This document shows positions 6,621 through 16,083 of a stretch of DNA of 35,810 nucleotides, in pieces. Location of the stretch: the NCBI GenBank assembly GCA_964579735.1, contig CAZOHH010000016.1, positions 1 through 35,810 of the forward strand, written 5' to 3'. Under the pieces are notes generated by a model. The model was given only the letters and a program-made list of their open reading frames with translations. It was not told the origin of the DNA and made no database searches. The number at the start of each line of letters is the position of its first letter. Within the stretch, counting starts at the first letter, position 1. Origin of the DNA: CAILLO01 sp964579735. GTDB taxonomy: Bacteria; Bacillota; Clostridia; Saccharofermentanales; UBA5734. Both the position numbers and the translations under genes were made by a program.

Positions 6621-7727
6621 ATGATCTCCTTCAAGCGACTCGCCGCCTCGTCCCTCATCACCGCGATCCTGCTGTCCACCGTCTTCGGGCTCACGGCATG
6701 CCAGACGGACGTGACGTATGCGAAATACACCTACCAGTTCTACGGCACCTTCGACACGCTGATCCAGTTCATGGGTTACGCGCGCTCCGAAGCGGAATTC
6801 AACACGTATGCGAAGGATGGCGAAGCCCGCTTCATCGAGTTGAACCAGCTTTTCGACATCTATCATTCCTATGAAGGAGTCGTCAACGCGAAGTCCATCA
6901 ACGACCAGGCCGGCATCGCTCCCGTCGCCGTCGGCAAGGAGTTGATCGGCCTCGTGAAGATGGCCAAGGAGTGGTACGGGAAGACCGGCGGCAAGTGCAA
7001 CATCGCCATGGGACCGGTGACGGCCATCTGGAAGGAATACCGGGACCGCGGCATCGAGAATCCCGAGTCCGCCGAACTGCCGCCGATGGCCGATCTGACC
7101 GAAGCCGGCAAGCACTGCGACATCTCCAAGGTCATCCTCGATGAAGCGAACGGCACGATCTTCGTCTCCGAGAAGGGAATGATTCTCGACCTCGGCGCCG
7201 TCGCCAAGGGCTACGCCTGCGAGGTCGTCGCACTTGAACTCGAGAAGGCCGGACTCGGCTCCGTCATCGTCGACGGCGGAGGCAACATCCGCCTCGTGGG
7301 ACGCCCGCTCGACGGAGTCCGCCAACGCTGGGGCGTCGGCATCCAGAACCCGGACGGAGACGCGCAGAACCCCTCCGACGCGCCTCTCGACATCGTCTTC
7401 CTCCACGACACCTCCTTCGTCACGAGCGGCGACTACCAGCGCTTCTACACCGTGGACGGAAAGCGCTACTGCCACCTCGTCGACCCGGCCACCCTGATGC
7501 CTGCGGATTACTTCCGCGCCGTCGCCGTCTCCTATACCGACAGCGGCATCGCCGACTTCATGTCCACGACGCTCTTCCTGCTTCCCTACGAGGAAGGAGC
7601 CGCACTCGTCGCAACCATACCGGGACTCGAAGCGGTCTGGATCACCAACGACGGAAAGATGGTCGCCACCGACGGGATGAAGAAATGGATGAAGACCCTG
7701 GGCGGCGCGACCTCCGCATTGTCATGA
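6621..7727 (+). CDS. apbE: FAD:protein FMN transferase, lipoprotein ApbE (second copy)
   Basis: The protein has 368 residues. A lipoprotein signal ends in FGLTAC (C27). ApbE motifs follow in order: YQFYGTFDTLIQFMGYA, GPVTAIWKEYRD, DLGAVAKGYACE, TSGDYQRFY, HLVDPATLMPA and IADFMSTTLFLLP. The first copy, 1.8 kb upstream, is clearly diverged, so this is not a recent duplication. Each enzyme may serve a different acceptor protein. AAAGGA seven bases before the ATG supports the start. It has its own promoter, directly after a terminator. The downstream three-helix membrane protein begins 28 bases later and is probably co-transcribed. Family assignment is firm; the acceptor is unknown. Confidence 0.93.
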   Translation: MISFKRLAASSLITAILLSTVFGLTACQTDVTYAKYTYQFYGTFDTLIQFMGYARSEAEFNTYAKDGEARFIELNQLFDIYHSYEGVVNAKSINDQAGIAPVAVGKELIGLVKMAKEWYGKTGGKCNIAMGPVTAIWKEYRDRGIENPESAELPPMADLTEAGKHCDISKVILDEANGTIFVSEKGMILDLGAVAKGYACEVVALELEKAGLGSVIVDGGGNIRLVGRPLDGVRQRWGVGIQNPDGDAQNPSDAPLDIVFLHDTSFVTSGDYQRFYTVDGKRYCHLVDPATLMPADYFRAVAVSYTDSGIADFMSTTLFLLPYEEGAALVATIPGLEAVWITNDGKMVATDGMKKWMKTLGGATSALS

Positions 7728-7755
7728 CCTGCCACGGATGGAGGAGGAATCGAAC

Positions 7756-8184
7756 ATGGAACGGAATCCTTCGGTCTCCCCGGAAACCGCGCCTGTGAAG
7801 AAGCGCAACGGATTCTGGCTGCCCGGCTTCGGCCGCGGGTGGCTCTGGCTGGTCTACCTCGACGTGCTGCTGCCCGCGTTGCTCTGGGCGGCGGCCTACT
7901 TCCTCGGAAGTTCCGCGCTCTCGCGTCTTTTCCACAATTATGGACTCTACGTCATGAGCACCGCGCCCGTCGGAGCGGACGGCACCCTTTTCTTCCTGTC
8001 TCTCTCAGGCGTCACCGGACTCCTGCTCCACGTCTATGCCGTCTTCCGCGGCTCCGTGCGGCGTGATCGCCTGGACGCGGCACTCTGCCTCGTCTTCGCG
8101 GTCGCGATGTTCGTCGTCTTCTTCCTCGGCCTGAATTACGATGCGATCCGCATCCTTGAATTCACAGGCCTTCCGACGCTCTAG
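7756..8184 (+). CDS. Small membrane protein with three helices, unknown function
   Basis: I do not recognise this 142-residue protein. It has a polar N-terminus of about 30 residues and then three hydrophobic segments near residues 33-52, 72-95 and 107-127. They are joined by a loop with Asn, Tyr and Gly and a basic loop (RGSVRRDR). GGAGGAGG eight bases before ATG 7756 selects this start over the in-frame ATG at 7738, which overlaps that site. It follows the second apbE by 28 bases and may take part in the same flavin-linked process. Its TAG stop is shared, base for base, with the stop of gcvPB on the other strand. Confidence 0.6.
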   Translation: MERNPSVSPETAPVKKRNGFWLPGFGRGWLWLVYLDVLLPALLWAAAYFLGSSALSRLFHNYGLYVMSTAPVGADGTLFFLSLSGVTGLLLHVYAVFRGSVRRDRLDAALCLVFAVAMFVVFFLGLNYDAIRILEFTGLPTL

Positions 8185-9665
8185 CGGTCTCCTCGCACGA
8201 CCCCGGGCTTCCAACGCAGAACCGGCGTCCGCGCCGCGCGCAGCTCGTCGAGCCGCGTGACGGGCGTGTCGTGGGGAGCATCGTGGAGGAGGTCCGGATC
8301 CGAGCCCACTTCCCCTGCGATTCGCAGCAACGCGTCGGCGAAGGCGTCGAGCGTCTCGCGGGTTTCGGTCTCCGTCGGCTCGATCATCATGGCCTCCTTG
8401 ACGACCAGTGGGAAGTAGATCGTCGGAGGGTGGTATCCGTAGTCGATCAGTCTCTTGGCCATGTCGAGGGTCGAGCACCCCGCCTCCTTCTGCGACAGTC
8501 CCGACAAGACGAATTCGTGCATGGAGGGCGCCTCGTAGGGGAGCGTGAAGGGGCCCTTGAGACGCTCGCGCAGGTAGGAAGCGTTCGCGACCGCGGCCTC
8601 GGAGACTTCGGCGAGCCCGGCTTCCCCGTTGCGAAGGATATACGCGTAGGCGCGCACGAGGACGCCGAAATTCCCGTAGAACGAGCGGACGGACCCGATG
8701 GAAAGCGGTCGGTCGGAATCCAGTCGGAAGAAGCCGTCGGAGTCCTTCACGACGATGGGGGTGGGCAGGAAGGGGAACAGCCGCTCGGAGACACCGACCG
8801 GACCGGCCCCCGGTCCACCACCGCCATGAGGAGTCGAGAAGGTCTTGTGCAGGTTCAGGTGGACGACGTCGAAGCCCATGTCGCCGGGACGGGACTGCAT
8901 GAGGATGGCGTTGGCGTTGGCTCCGTCATAGTACAGCAGGCCGCCGGCGGCGTGGACCCGGCGCGCGATCTCGACGATGTTCCGCTCGAACAGGCCCAGC
9001 GTGTTGGGGTTGGTCAGCATCAGGGCGGCGACGTCTTCGCCGAGCAGCCCGTCGAGGGCGTCGAGGTCGACCATCCCGTCGGGGCCGGAGGGCACTTCGC
9101 GGACTTCGAGCCCCGCCATCGCGGCCGACGCGGGATTCGTTCCGTGGGCGGAGTCGGGAACCAGCACCACGGTGCGCTTCGCGTCGCCGCGGTTCCGGTG
9201 GTAGGCACGGATGCACAGCAGCCCGGTGAGTTCGCCATGGGCTCCCGCTGCCGGCTGCAGGGTGAAGGCCGCCATTCCGCAGATCCTCGAAAGCCAATCG
9301 GAGAGATCGTACATCAGGGAGAGGCATCCTTGGGCCGTCGCGGGGTCCTGCAAGGGGTGGACGCCTGCGAAACCGGGCAGCCGGGCGAAGGCCTCGTTCT
9401 CCTTGGGGTTGTACTTCATGGTACAGGAGCCGAGGGGATAGAAGCCGGTGTCGACGCCGAAGTTCCGGGTCGACAGCCAGGTGTAGTGGCGCACGGCTTC
9501 GACTTCGGAGACCTCGGCGAGCGCGGGTGGGGATCCGCGCAGCAATGCGGGATCGAGGGCGCAGTCGGGGACGTCGCATCCGGGGTAGAGCCGCGTGCCG
9601 CGTCCGGGCGCGCCGCGTTCGAAGATCAGGAGCGTCTTCTCTCTGGAAGCCGTCGGCGTGTTCAC
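8181..9665 (-). CDS. gcvPB: Glycine dehydrogenase (decarboxylating) subunit 2
   Basis: The protein has 494 residues. It is the PLP-carrying half of the split glycine decarboxylase (P protein), which decarboxylates glycine and passes the aminomethyl group to lipoyl-GcvH. Motifs include GFYPLGSCTMKYNP near the N-terminus, AHGTNPASAAMAG, and the PLP lysine in HLNLHKTFSTPHGGGGPG (K274). I place the start at GTG 9665, which overlaps the gcvPA stop as GTGA and has AAAGGGGTGG before it. A longer frame upstream runs into gcvPA in another register and is not credible. Length and motif order match full-length GcvPB. It is the last gene of gcvT-gcvH-gcvPA-gcvPB; no terminator fits between it and the convergent gene. 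Confidence 0.96.
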   Translation of the reverse strand: MNTPTASREKTLLIFERGAPGRGTRLYPGCDVPDCALDPALLRGSPPALAEVSEVEAVRHYTWLSTRNFGVDTGFYPLGSCTMKYNPKENEAFARLPGFAGVHPLQDPATAQGCLSLMYDLSDWLSRICGMAAFTLQPAAGAHGELTGLLCIRAYHRNRGDAKRTVVLVPDSAHGTNPASAAMAGLEVREVPSGPDGMVDLDALDGLLGEDVAALMLTNPNTLGLFERNIVEIARRVHAAGGLLYYDGANANAILMQSRPGDMGFDVVHLNLHKTFSTPHGGGGPGAGPVGVSERLFPFLPTPIVVKDSDGFFRLDSDRPLSIGSVRSFYGNFGVLVRAYAYILRNGEAGLAEVSEAAVANASYLRERLKGPFTLPYEAPSMHEFVLSGLSQKEAGCSTLDMAKRLIDYGYHPPTIYFPLVVKEAMMIEPTETETRETLDAFADALLRIAGEVGSDPDLLHDAPHDTPVTRLDELRAARTPVLRWKPGVVRGDR

Positions 9666-11017
9666 CGTGCCACCCCTTTCACGAAAGAGGCCGATGCGTC
9701 GACGAAGGCGTCGATCTCGGCGCGCGTGCGCTTTTCGGTCACGGCGACCAGCCAGCATCCCGCGTGCGTCTCGTCGACCGCGCCGAGGTCGAGACCTCCG
9801 ACCATGCCCTTCTCGAGGAGCGCGTGGTTCAGCGCCGGCACATCACCGCCCTTTACGCGGACGGCGCACTCGCGGAACAGGGGTCCGTCGTGGAGGGGTT
9901 CGAAGACACCGGTCGCCGCGAGGCGGGACCTCAGGTAATCCACCTTGGCGATGCACTGCCGCGCCGCTTCGGCGAGGCCGCCCGGCCCGGCGAGGGCGCA
10001 GTGGATGGTGACCGCGAGGGCGCAGAGCGCCTGGTTGGTGCAGAGGTTGGACGTCGCCTTCTCGCGGCGGATGTGCTGCTCTCTGGGCTGGAGCGTCAGG
10101 ACGAAGCCGCGGCGGCCCTGACGGTCGACGGTCTCGCCTGCGATGCGCCCGGGCATACGGCGGAGCAGGGCCTCGCGCGCCGCGAGGTAGCCGGCCCAGG
10201 GGCCGCCGAACGAAAGTCGCTGGCCCAGCGGCTGGGTCTCGCCGACGGCGATGTCGGCGCCGCATTCGCCCGGAGTGCGCAGGACGGCGAGCGAGAGGGG
10301 GTCGCAGACGGCGATGGACAGCGCGCCGAGGGAGTGCGCGAAGGCGGCCGGCGCGGCGAGGTCGTGGATGCGGCCGAAGAAGTCGGGGCTCTGGACGAAG
10401 ACGGCGGCCACGTCGACGAGAGACGTGCCGGGCGCGAGGGGGGCGCCCGACTCGTCGCAGGCCTCCACGGAAAGACCCGTGAAGGAGGCGTAGGTGGCGA
10501 GTACGCGAAGGGTGTCGGGGTGCAGGGAGGCGGCGGCGAGAACGCGGCGGCGTCCGGTGTGGTGGTGGGCCATGAGCATGGCTTCGGCCGCGGCCGTGGC
10601 GCCGTCGTACATGGAGGAGTTGGAGACATCGAGTCCGGTCAACGCGCAGATCGTGCTCTGGTATTCGAAGATGGCCTGAAGCGTTCCCTGGCTGATCTCG
10701 GGCTGATAGGGGGTATAGGCGGTGGCGAACTCCTGTCGCGAGACGAGCGAGTCGACGGCGGCAGGGACGAAATGGTCGTACGCTCCCGCACCGAGGAAGC
10801 AGGGCACGCGGTCGGCCGCGAGATTCCGGTCGGACAGGCGCTGCATGTGGGACGCAAGGGACAGGGCGTCGAGCGGGGAAGGGAGGCCGATGGACCCGCG
10901 CAGGCGAATCGCTTCGGGGATGCTGGCCGACAGGCCGGCGTCCGCGGGAAGGCCGACGTCGCGCAGCATCGCGGCGCGCTCGGAGGCGGTGGTGGGGACA
11001 TACCCGGGTGCTGCCAT
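9662..11017 (-). CDS. gcvPA: Glycine dehydrogenase (decarboxylating) subunit 1
   Basis: The protein has 451 residues. It is the N-terminal-type subunit of the two-subunit glycine decarboxylase and works as a complex with GcvPB. Recognisable parts are the N-terminal YVPTTASERAAML, FLGAGAYDHFVPAAVD, AYTPYQPEISQGTLQAIFEYQ, SSMYDGATAAAEA and the C-terminal REKATSNLCTNQALCAL. ATG 11017 has AAGGAG eight bases upstream and lies five bases after the gcvH stop. The frame continues far upstream into gcvH and gcvT without a stop, an effect of high GC content, and that extension is not real. Its stop overlaps the gcvPB start. Confidence 0.96.
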   Translation of the reverse strand: MAAPGYVPTTASERAAMLRDVGLPADAGLSASIPEAIRLRGSIGLPSPLDALSLASHMQRLSDRNLAADRVPCFLGAGAYDHFVPAAVDSLVSRQEFATAYTPYQPEISQGTLQAIFEYQSTICALTGLDVSNSSMYDGATAAAEAMLMAHHHTGRRRVLAAASLHPDTLRVLATYASFTGLSVEACDESGAPLAPGTSLVDVAAVFVQSPDFFGRIHDLAAPAAFAHSLGALSIAVCDPLSLAVLRTPGECGADIAVGETQPLGQRLSFGGPWAGYLAAREALLRRMPGRIAGETVDRQGRRGFVLTLQPREQHIRREKATSNLCTNQALCALAVTIHCALAGPGGLAEAARQCIAKVDYLRSRLAATGVFEPLHDGPLFRECAVRVKGGDVPALNHALLEKGMVGGLDLGAVDETHAGCWLVAVTEKRTRAEIDAFVDASASFVKGVAR

Positions 11018-11022
11018 GGAGG

Positions 11023-11412
11023 TCACTCCTTCGATCCGATGAGCGCCGCGTAGGCTGCGGCGTCGAGGAGTCCTTCGGCGGGGGAGGTTCCTTCCGCGAT
11101 GGTGAGCACGACGAGCGGCTGGCCGTAGGGGTCGCTGTTGAGCAGGGACGGGTCGTCGTAGAGCGCGCGGTTGGAGGTCAGCACGGTTCCGGCGAGGGGA
11201 GTGTAGGCATCCGAGGCGGCCTTGACCGACTCCAAGGTAGCGATGGAGTCGCCGACGCGCAGGACCTTGCCGACGGGCGCGGGGTCCACGAAGACCAGAT
11301 CGCCGAGTTCGTGCTGGGCGTGGTCGGTGATGCCGATCGAAGCGACGGCGCCCTCGATGCGGATCCACTCGTGGCTGGGCGTATAGGAACGGTCCTTGGG
11401 AATCGCGGTCAT
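11023..11412 (-). CDS. gcvH: Glycine cleavage system H protein
   Basis: The protein has 129 residues, the normal length of GcvH, the lipoyl shuttle that carries the aminomethyl group from the P to the T protein. The start motif YTPSHEWIRIEG, the segment ITDHAQHELGDLVFVDPAPVG and the lipoylation site ESVKAASD (K64) are all intact. ATG 11412 has AGGAGG eight bases before it. The long upstream extension of the frame lies in the gcvT-gcvH spacer and the end of gcvT and is rejected. It sits between gcvT (71-base spacer) and gcvPA (five-base spacer). No lipoate ligase or dihydrolipoamide dehydrogenase gene is in the window, so those must lie elsewhere. Confidence 0.96.
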   Translation of the reverse strand: MTAIPKDRSYTPSHEWIRIEGAVASIGITDHAQHELGDLVFVDPAPVGKVLRVGDSIATLESVKAASDAYTPLAGTVLTSNRALYDDPSLLNSDPYGQPLVVLTIAEGTSPAEGLLDAAAYAALIGSKE

Positions 11413-11483
11413 GGCGCATACCTCCTGGGGGGCTGGTTCCGTCGGGTTGCGGCGGAAGCGGCGGGGCTGAAGCGTCTGGGGAT

Positions 11484-12695
<1,212 letters not shown>

Positions 12696-12732
12696 GTCGG
12701 ATCCTCCTTCGCATCGCCGTCCTCCCTAGACA

Positions 12733-12770
12733 ACAAAAAGGAGGACGACAAGAAAACCTCGTCGTCCTCC
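12733..12770 (-). terminator. Intrinsic terminator of the glycine riboswitch expression platform
   Basis: On the minus strand a 13-bp stem (12770-12758 with 12752-12740, one G-U pair) closes a five-base loop and is followed by five U residues. It lies between the second glycine aptamer and gcvT. Its first base pairs touch the 3' strand of the aptamer's P1 helix, so glycine binding can compete with terminator formation. Confidence 0.9.
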
Positions 12771-12953
12771 TCTGTTTCGTGACCTGAGAGATTCGGCACG
12801 CGTTCGCGCCTTGCTCCTTCGGTGCCCTTCCCGGGCTTTTCAGAGTGCGGTCGGGATGCGGTCCCTTTGCCTGAAAGCTTCCCCGTACGGCCGACAAACC
12901 GTTCCGGCTTCCCCCTTCGGCGGCCACCCTTCCGGACGGCGCTCTCCCGCATC
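12770..12953 (-). promoter_or_regulatory. Tandem glycine riboswitch upstream of gcvT
   Basis: Read on the minus strand, two consecutive aptamers are visible. Aptamer 1 (12953-12855) is closed by GATGCGG/CCGCATC with CCGAAGGGGGAAGC and TTTCAGGCAAAGGGACCG inside. Aptamer 2 (about 12847-12770) is closed by CTCTG/CAGAG with CACCGAAGGAGCAAGG and ATCTCTCAGGTCACG. These are the conserved glycine riboswitch blocks. A terminator follows at once, so glycine most likely turns on the gcv operon by preventing termination. The short linker between the aptamers is typical of the tandem class. Confidence 0.93.
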
Positions 12954-12973
12954 TTTCTCCGCTGCCTTGTTCG

Positions 12974-13001
12974 ATTGTATAGGTACGCGGCGCGATGTCC
13001 C
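12974..13001 (-). promoter_or_regulatory. Promoter of the gcv operon
   Basis: On the minus strand, GGGACA (13001-12996) and TACAAT (12979-12974) are separated by 16 bases. Transcription would begin near 12966, shortly before the first riboswitch helix, as expected. The -35 is only a partial match. Confidence 0.6.
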
Positions 13002-13098
13002 GATGAGGACACCCGTCGATTCGATAGTACGCCATGCGGGAAGGAGATGCAATGCATGGGGTCTTTCCGCACCCGTCGCGCCCGACGCCGGATTGCGA

Positions 13099-13104
13099 TA
13101 TACT
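13099..13104 (+). promoter_or_regulatory. Possible -10 element before the PAP2 gene
   Basis: TATACT lies 66 bases before ATG 13171. There is no clear -35 and no TGn extension. It diverges from the gcv promoter, so the 475-base gap between gcvT and the PAP2 gene holds two divergent promoters plus the riboswitch. Confidence 0.45.
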
Positions 13105-13170
13105 GACCCTGTCCGGAGAAGGGCCTTCCGCCCCGCCGGCGTCGATGCCGCCGAGGGAGGACGAGAACGC

Positions 13171-13785
13171 ATGAATTTCAAGAACCTCCTGCCCCTCGAC
13201 TTCCTGGCCACCGCCGCGGTCCTGCTCTGCATCTATACCGTGCTCGCCGTGATCTACAAGCGTCTCCATCGGATCAACGCCGCCGCACGCCGCGTCGTCC
13301 ACCGCATGCGCCGCCCGTGGATGCGTCCGTTCTTCATCTTCACCCACAAGTACTACGACCTCCCGGCCGCCTCCGTGCAGGTCTCGGGAATCGCACTCCT
13401 CCTGGGCTTCGTCTGGAAGGACTGGCGGGCTTCCACCGCTCTTCTCGTCGCGCTTTTCCTGCAGACCGCCATCGTCTCCGTCACGAAGGGTGCTTCCGCA
13501 CGCGTACGTCCCCCCCACGACACCGCCCACGTGATCATGCAGTCCGGCTCCTACCCCAGCGGTCATGCGGCAGGCAGCCTGACCTTCGCGGTCCTCGCCC
13601 CCTTCCTGCTGTCCACCCACGTACCCGTCGCCGTCGCCATAGCCGTTTCCGTTTATCTGCTCCTCATGTCCGCATTCACTTCCTTCGGCCGCTTGTATCT
13701 GGACATGCACTGGTTCACCGATATCATAGGAGGCTGGATCCTCTCCTCGGTCACCATCATGTTCACGCTTGCCCTGCTCGCCTGA
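13171..13785 (+). CDS. PAP2-type phosphatase, integral membrane
   Basis: The protein has 204 residues. The three PAP2 motifs are complete: KGASARVRP (K-x6-RP), PSGH, and GRLYLDMHWFTD (R-x5-H-x3-D). About five hydrophobic segments surround them, placing the active site outside the membrane. Such enzymes remove phosphate from lipid substrates such as undecaprenyl pyrophosphate or phosphatidic acid; which one cannot be told. ATG 13171 follows GGGAGG at a spacing of about eleven. A longer frame begins upstream but would run through the riboswitch region, so it is rejected. The next gene starts about 97 bases later, perhaps in the same transcript. Confidence 0.88.
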   Translation: MNFKNLLPLDFLATAAVLLCIYTVLAVIYKRLHRINAAARRVVHRMRRPWMRPFFIFTHKYYDLPAASVQVSGIALLLGFVWKDWRASTALLVALFLQTAIVSVTKGASARVRPPHDTAHVIMQSGSYPSGHAAGSLTFAVLAPFLLSTHVPVAVAIAVSVYLLLMSAFTSFGRLYLDMHWFTDIIGGWILSSVTIMFTLALLA

Positions 13786-13882
13786 TCCACGCCCCCAGGG
13801 AACCGGACGCCCCCGTCCAGCGTATCGACACCGTCACCCCGGACGGAAGGACCCGTCCACCGCCTCCGAAGGAGGGATTCAC

Positions 13883-14854
13883 ATGACCACCCCGAACCAC
13901 GCAAGCGCAAGCCGCACGGCCCGGATCCTCGTCCTGCTGCTCCTCTTCGCATTCCTCGTCCTCGGCGCCGCCTGCTCCGCACCGAATTTTCAACCGAACT
14001 CGCCCGGCACCGGCGGAAACGACAACTTCGACAAGGGGGGAACCGAGTCCAAAGTGGACAAGAGCGCCGCCCCCTCGACCGGCATCGACCGCAAGGTGAT
14101 CGGAACCGCGGCCGCTTCGCTGGAATCCGATGACGTCAAGGATTCCGCGGCGCGCCTGACGGCGGCTGTCGAAGCCCTCGGCGGATATGTCTCGGGGTCA
14201 TCCCTGGTCGAACTTTCCGACGCGCGTTTCCGCGCCGTCCTGATTCTCAGGATTCCGGCCGCCGAAATGGACGTGCTGCTCGCGAAGCTCTCCGACTTCG
14301 GCAGGGTCGTCTCCACGCAGACCTCGACCGAGGACGTCACCGAGGCCTACTATGACGCCCAGGCCCGCCTCACCAACGCCCTCGCCCAGGAGACCCAGCT
14401 GCTCGGCATCATGAAGACGGCGACGACGGTGCAGGATACGCTCCTCGTCCGAGCCGAACTCGACAAGGTCCAGCAGTCGATCGAGCAGCTGAAGGGCCAG
14501 ATCCGGCTCTGGGACGCGCTGGTCGACATGGCTACGCTGACCGCCACCCTGGAACCCACCGCAACGCTGGTCGGCGAGAACCAGGGACTGCGCGTCATCA
14601 CCGGCTCCGAGCTGTGGAAGGGCATATCGAATGGATTCCGCGCATCGGCCGCCTTCGTCGCGAACGCCGTCGGATATCTCCTGATCTTCCTCGCGAACGT
14701 CCTTCTCCCGCTGGTCGTGGTCGGGGGAGTCGTCTTCGGCATCGTCCGGCTCATGCGCGCCCGCCGCCGCGCCAAGGCCCGCAGGACCGCCGCGGGAACC
14801 CGGACGCCGCCTGCAGCGCCTCCTTCGTCCCCACCCCCGCCGGTCGTGGCATGA
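13883..14854 (+). CDS. DUF4349 domain lipoprotein
   Basis: The protein has 323 residues. A signal peptide ends in the lipobox LGAAC. A Gly/Asn-rich linker follows, then a DUF4349 domain (about residues 70-250). It shows LESDDVKDSAARLTAAVEALGGYVSGSS, ILRIPAAEMDVLLAKLSDFGRV, and a long helix with QETQLLGIMKTATTVQDTLLVRAELDKVQQSIEQLKGQI, probably a coiled coil. A membrane helix lies near 262-290, with a basic, Pro-rich tail at the end. The function of the family is unknown; it is common in Clostridia and Bacilli. GAAGGAGG precedes ATG 13883 by seven bases. The stop overlaps the methyltransferase start as ATGA. Confidence 0.88.
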   Translation: MTTPNHASASRTARILVLLLLFAFLVLGAACSAPNFQPNSPGTGGNDNFDKGGTESKVDKSAAPSTGIDRKVIGTAAASLESDDVKDSAARLTAAVEALGGYVSGSSLVELSDARFRAVLILRIPAAEMDVLLAKLSDFGRVVSTQTSTEDVTEAYYDAQARLTNALAQETQLLGIMKTATTVQDTLLVRAELDKVQQSIEQLKGQIRLWDALVDMATLTATLEPTATLVGENQGLRVITGSELWKGISNGFRASAAFVANAVGYLLIFLANVLLPLVVVGGVVFGIVRLMRARRRAKARRTAAGTRTPPAAPPSSPPPPVVA

Positions 14855-16083
14855 CCCGCATCGTCGTACCCGCACTGCTCGGCCTCGAGGCGGTGGTGGC
14901 GGATGAACTGGAAGCCCTCGGGCATGCGCCGGAACGTATCGAAACAGGAAATGGCCGCGTGTCCCTCACGACCCCACCGGCAGAATTCGCACGCGCCGTG
15001 GCCGACGCCAACCTCTGGCTGCGCACCGGCGAGCGCGTCCTCATCGAGCTCGGGCGCTTCGACGCCCCCGATTTCGATTCCCTCTTCGAAGGAACCGTCT
15101 CGCTTCCCTGGGAGGACTTCATCGCGCCCGGCGCATCCTTCCCGGTGAAGGGAAGCACGCGCGGCTCCCGCCTCGAGAGCCTCCCGGCCTGCCAGAGCAT
15201 CATCAAGAAGGCGATCGTCGAGCGCCTGCGGCCGCGCCTCCGCCTTGCTCCGGGGGCGGTCCTCCCGGAGGACGAGCAGGTCGCGCTTTGCCGCGTCCAG
15301 TTCACGATCGTGGACGACGTCGCCTCCCTGATGCTCGACACCTCAGGCGACCCGCTCCACAAACGCGGTTATCGGCCCTTCGCCACCGAGGCGCCGTTGC
15401 GCGAGACGCTCGCGGCCGCCATGGTCATGCTCATGAAATGGCGTCCCTTCGGAGACGAGGTCCTCGTCGATCCCTTCTGCGGGTCGGGCACCCTGCCGGT
15501 CGAAGCCGCCATGATCGCCTGCGGCATCGCCCCCGGCGCAGGTCGCCGTTTCGCCTGCGAACGCTGGCCCTCCATCGGCTTGTCCGTCTTCGCGGCCGCC
15601 CGCGAGGAGGCCGCCGAATTTTCCCGCCCTCGCCTGCGCACGGCCCGCGACCACGCCGCGGACGGCCGGCGCTTCGTCTTCGGGAGCGATCTGGACGCGG
15701 CTGCCGTTTCGCTGGCGGCGAAGAACGCCACCCGCGCTGGAGTGGAGGGCCTCGTCGGCCTGCGCGCCGGGGACGCCATGGCTCTCACCCCGCACGCCCT
15801 GACCGAATGGACGGGCTCGGGCCGCCGGCTCATCCTGTGCAACCCACCCTACGGCGAGCGTCTTCTGGACCCGAAAGCGGCCGCTGAAATCGCTCGCGGC
15901 ATCGGACGGACGTTCCTCGACCGAGGTTCCGCTCCCGTGGGCGGCCGCGTCGCCGTCCTCTCCGCCGTCGAGGACTTCGAACGGCTCGCGGGCGCGCCTG
16001 CGGACAAGCGCAGAAAGCTGTACAACGGTATGATACAATGCCACCTATACCAATATTTCCGTTGGAGGAAACCCGAAAAGTGA
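14851..16083 (+). CDS. THUMP domain class I SAM-dependent RNA methyltransferase (RlmL N-domain/YpsC-like)
   Basis: The protein has 410 residues. The N-terminal region IVVPALLGLEAVVADELEALG and the following 150 residues form a ferredoxin-like plus THUMP RNA-binding module. The methyltransferase domain starts near residue 190: RGYRPFATEAPLRETLAAAM, VDPFCGSGTLPVEAAMIA (SAM motif I), FGSDLDAAAV, and NPPYGERL (catalytic motif IV for N2-guanine methylation). The size and order match B. subtilis YpsC and the N-terminal half of E. coli RlmL, which modify 23S rRNA. ATG 14851 overlaps the DUF4349 stop. The frame extends upstream into that gene but has no better site. Its stop overlaps the next start as GTGA. 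Confidence 0.92.
   Translation: MTRIVVPALLGLEAVVADELEALGHAPERIETGNGRVSLTTPPAEFARAVADANLWLRTGERVLIELGRFDAPDFDSLFEGTVSLPWEDFIAPGASFPVKGSTRGSRLESLPACQSIIKKAIVERLRPRLRLAPGAVLPEDEQVALCRVQFTIVDDVASLMLDTSGDPLHKRGYRPFATEAPLRETLAAAMVMLMKWRPFGDEVLVDPFCGSGTLPVEAAMIACGIAPGAGRRFACERWPSIGLSVFAAAREEAAEFSRPRLRTARDHAADGRRFVFGSDLDAAAVSLAAKNATRAGVEGLVGLRAGDAMALTPHALTEWTGSGRRLILCNPPYGERLLDPKAAAEIARGIGRTFLDRGSAPVGGRVAVLSAVEDFERLAGAPADKRRKLYNGMIQCHLYQYFRWRKPEK

Noticed and set aside
16034..16039. TACAAT inside the end of the methyltransferase gene as a promoter for the nucleotidyltransferase
   Set aside because: There is no -35 or TGn extension, and the GTGA overlap already explains expression by coupling.
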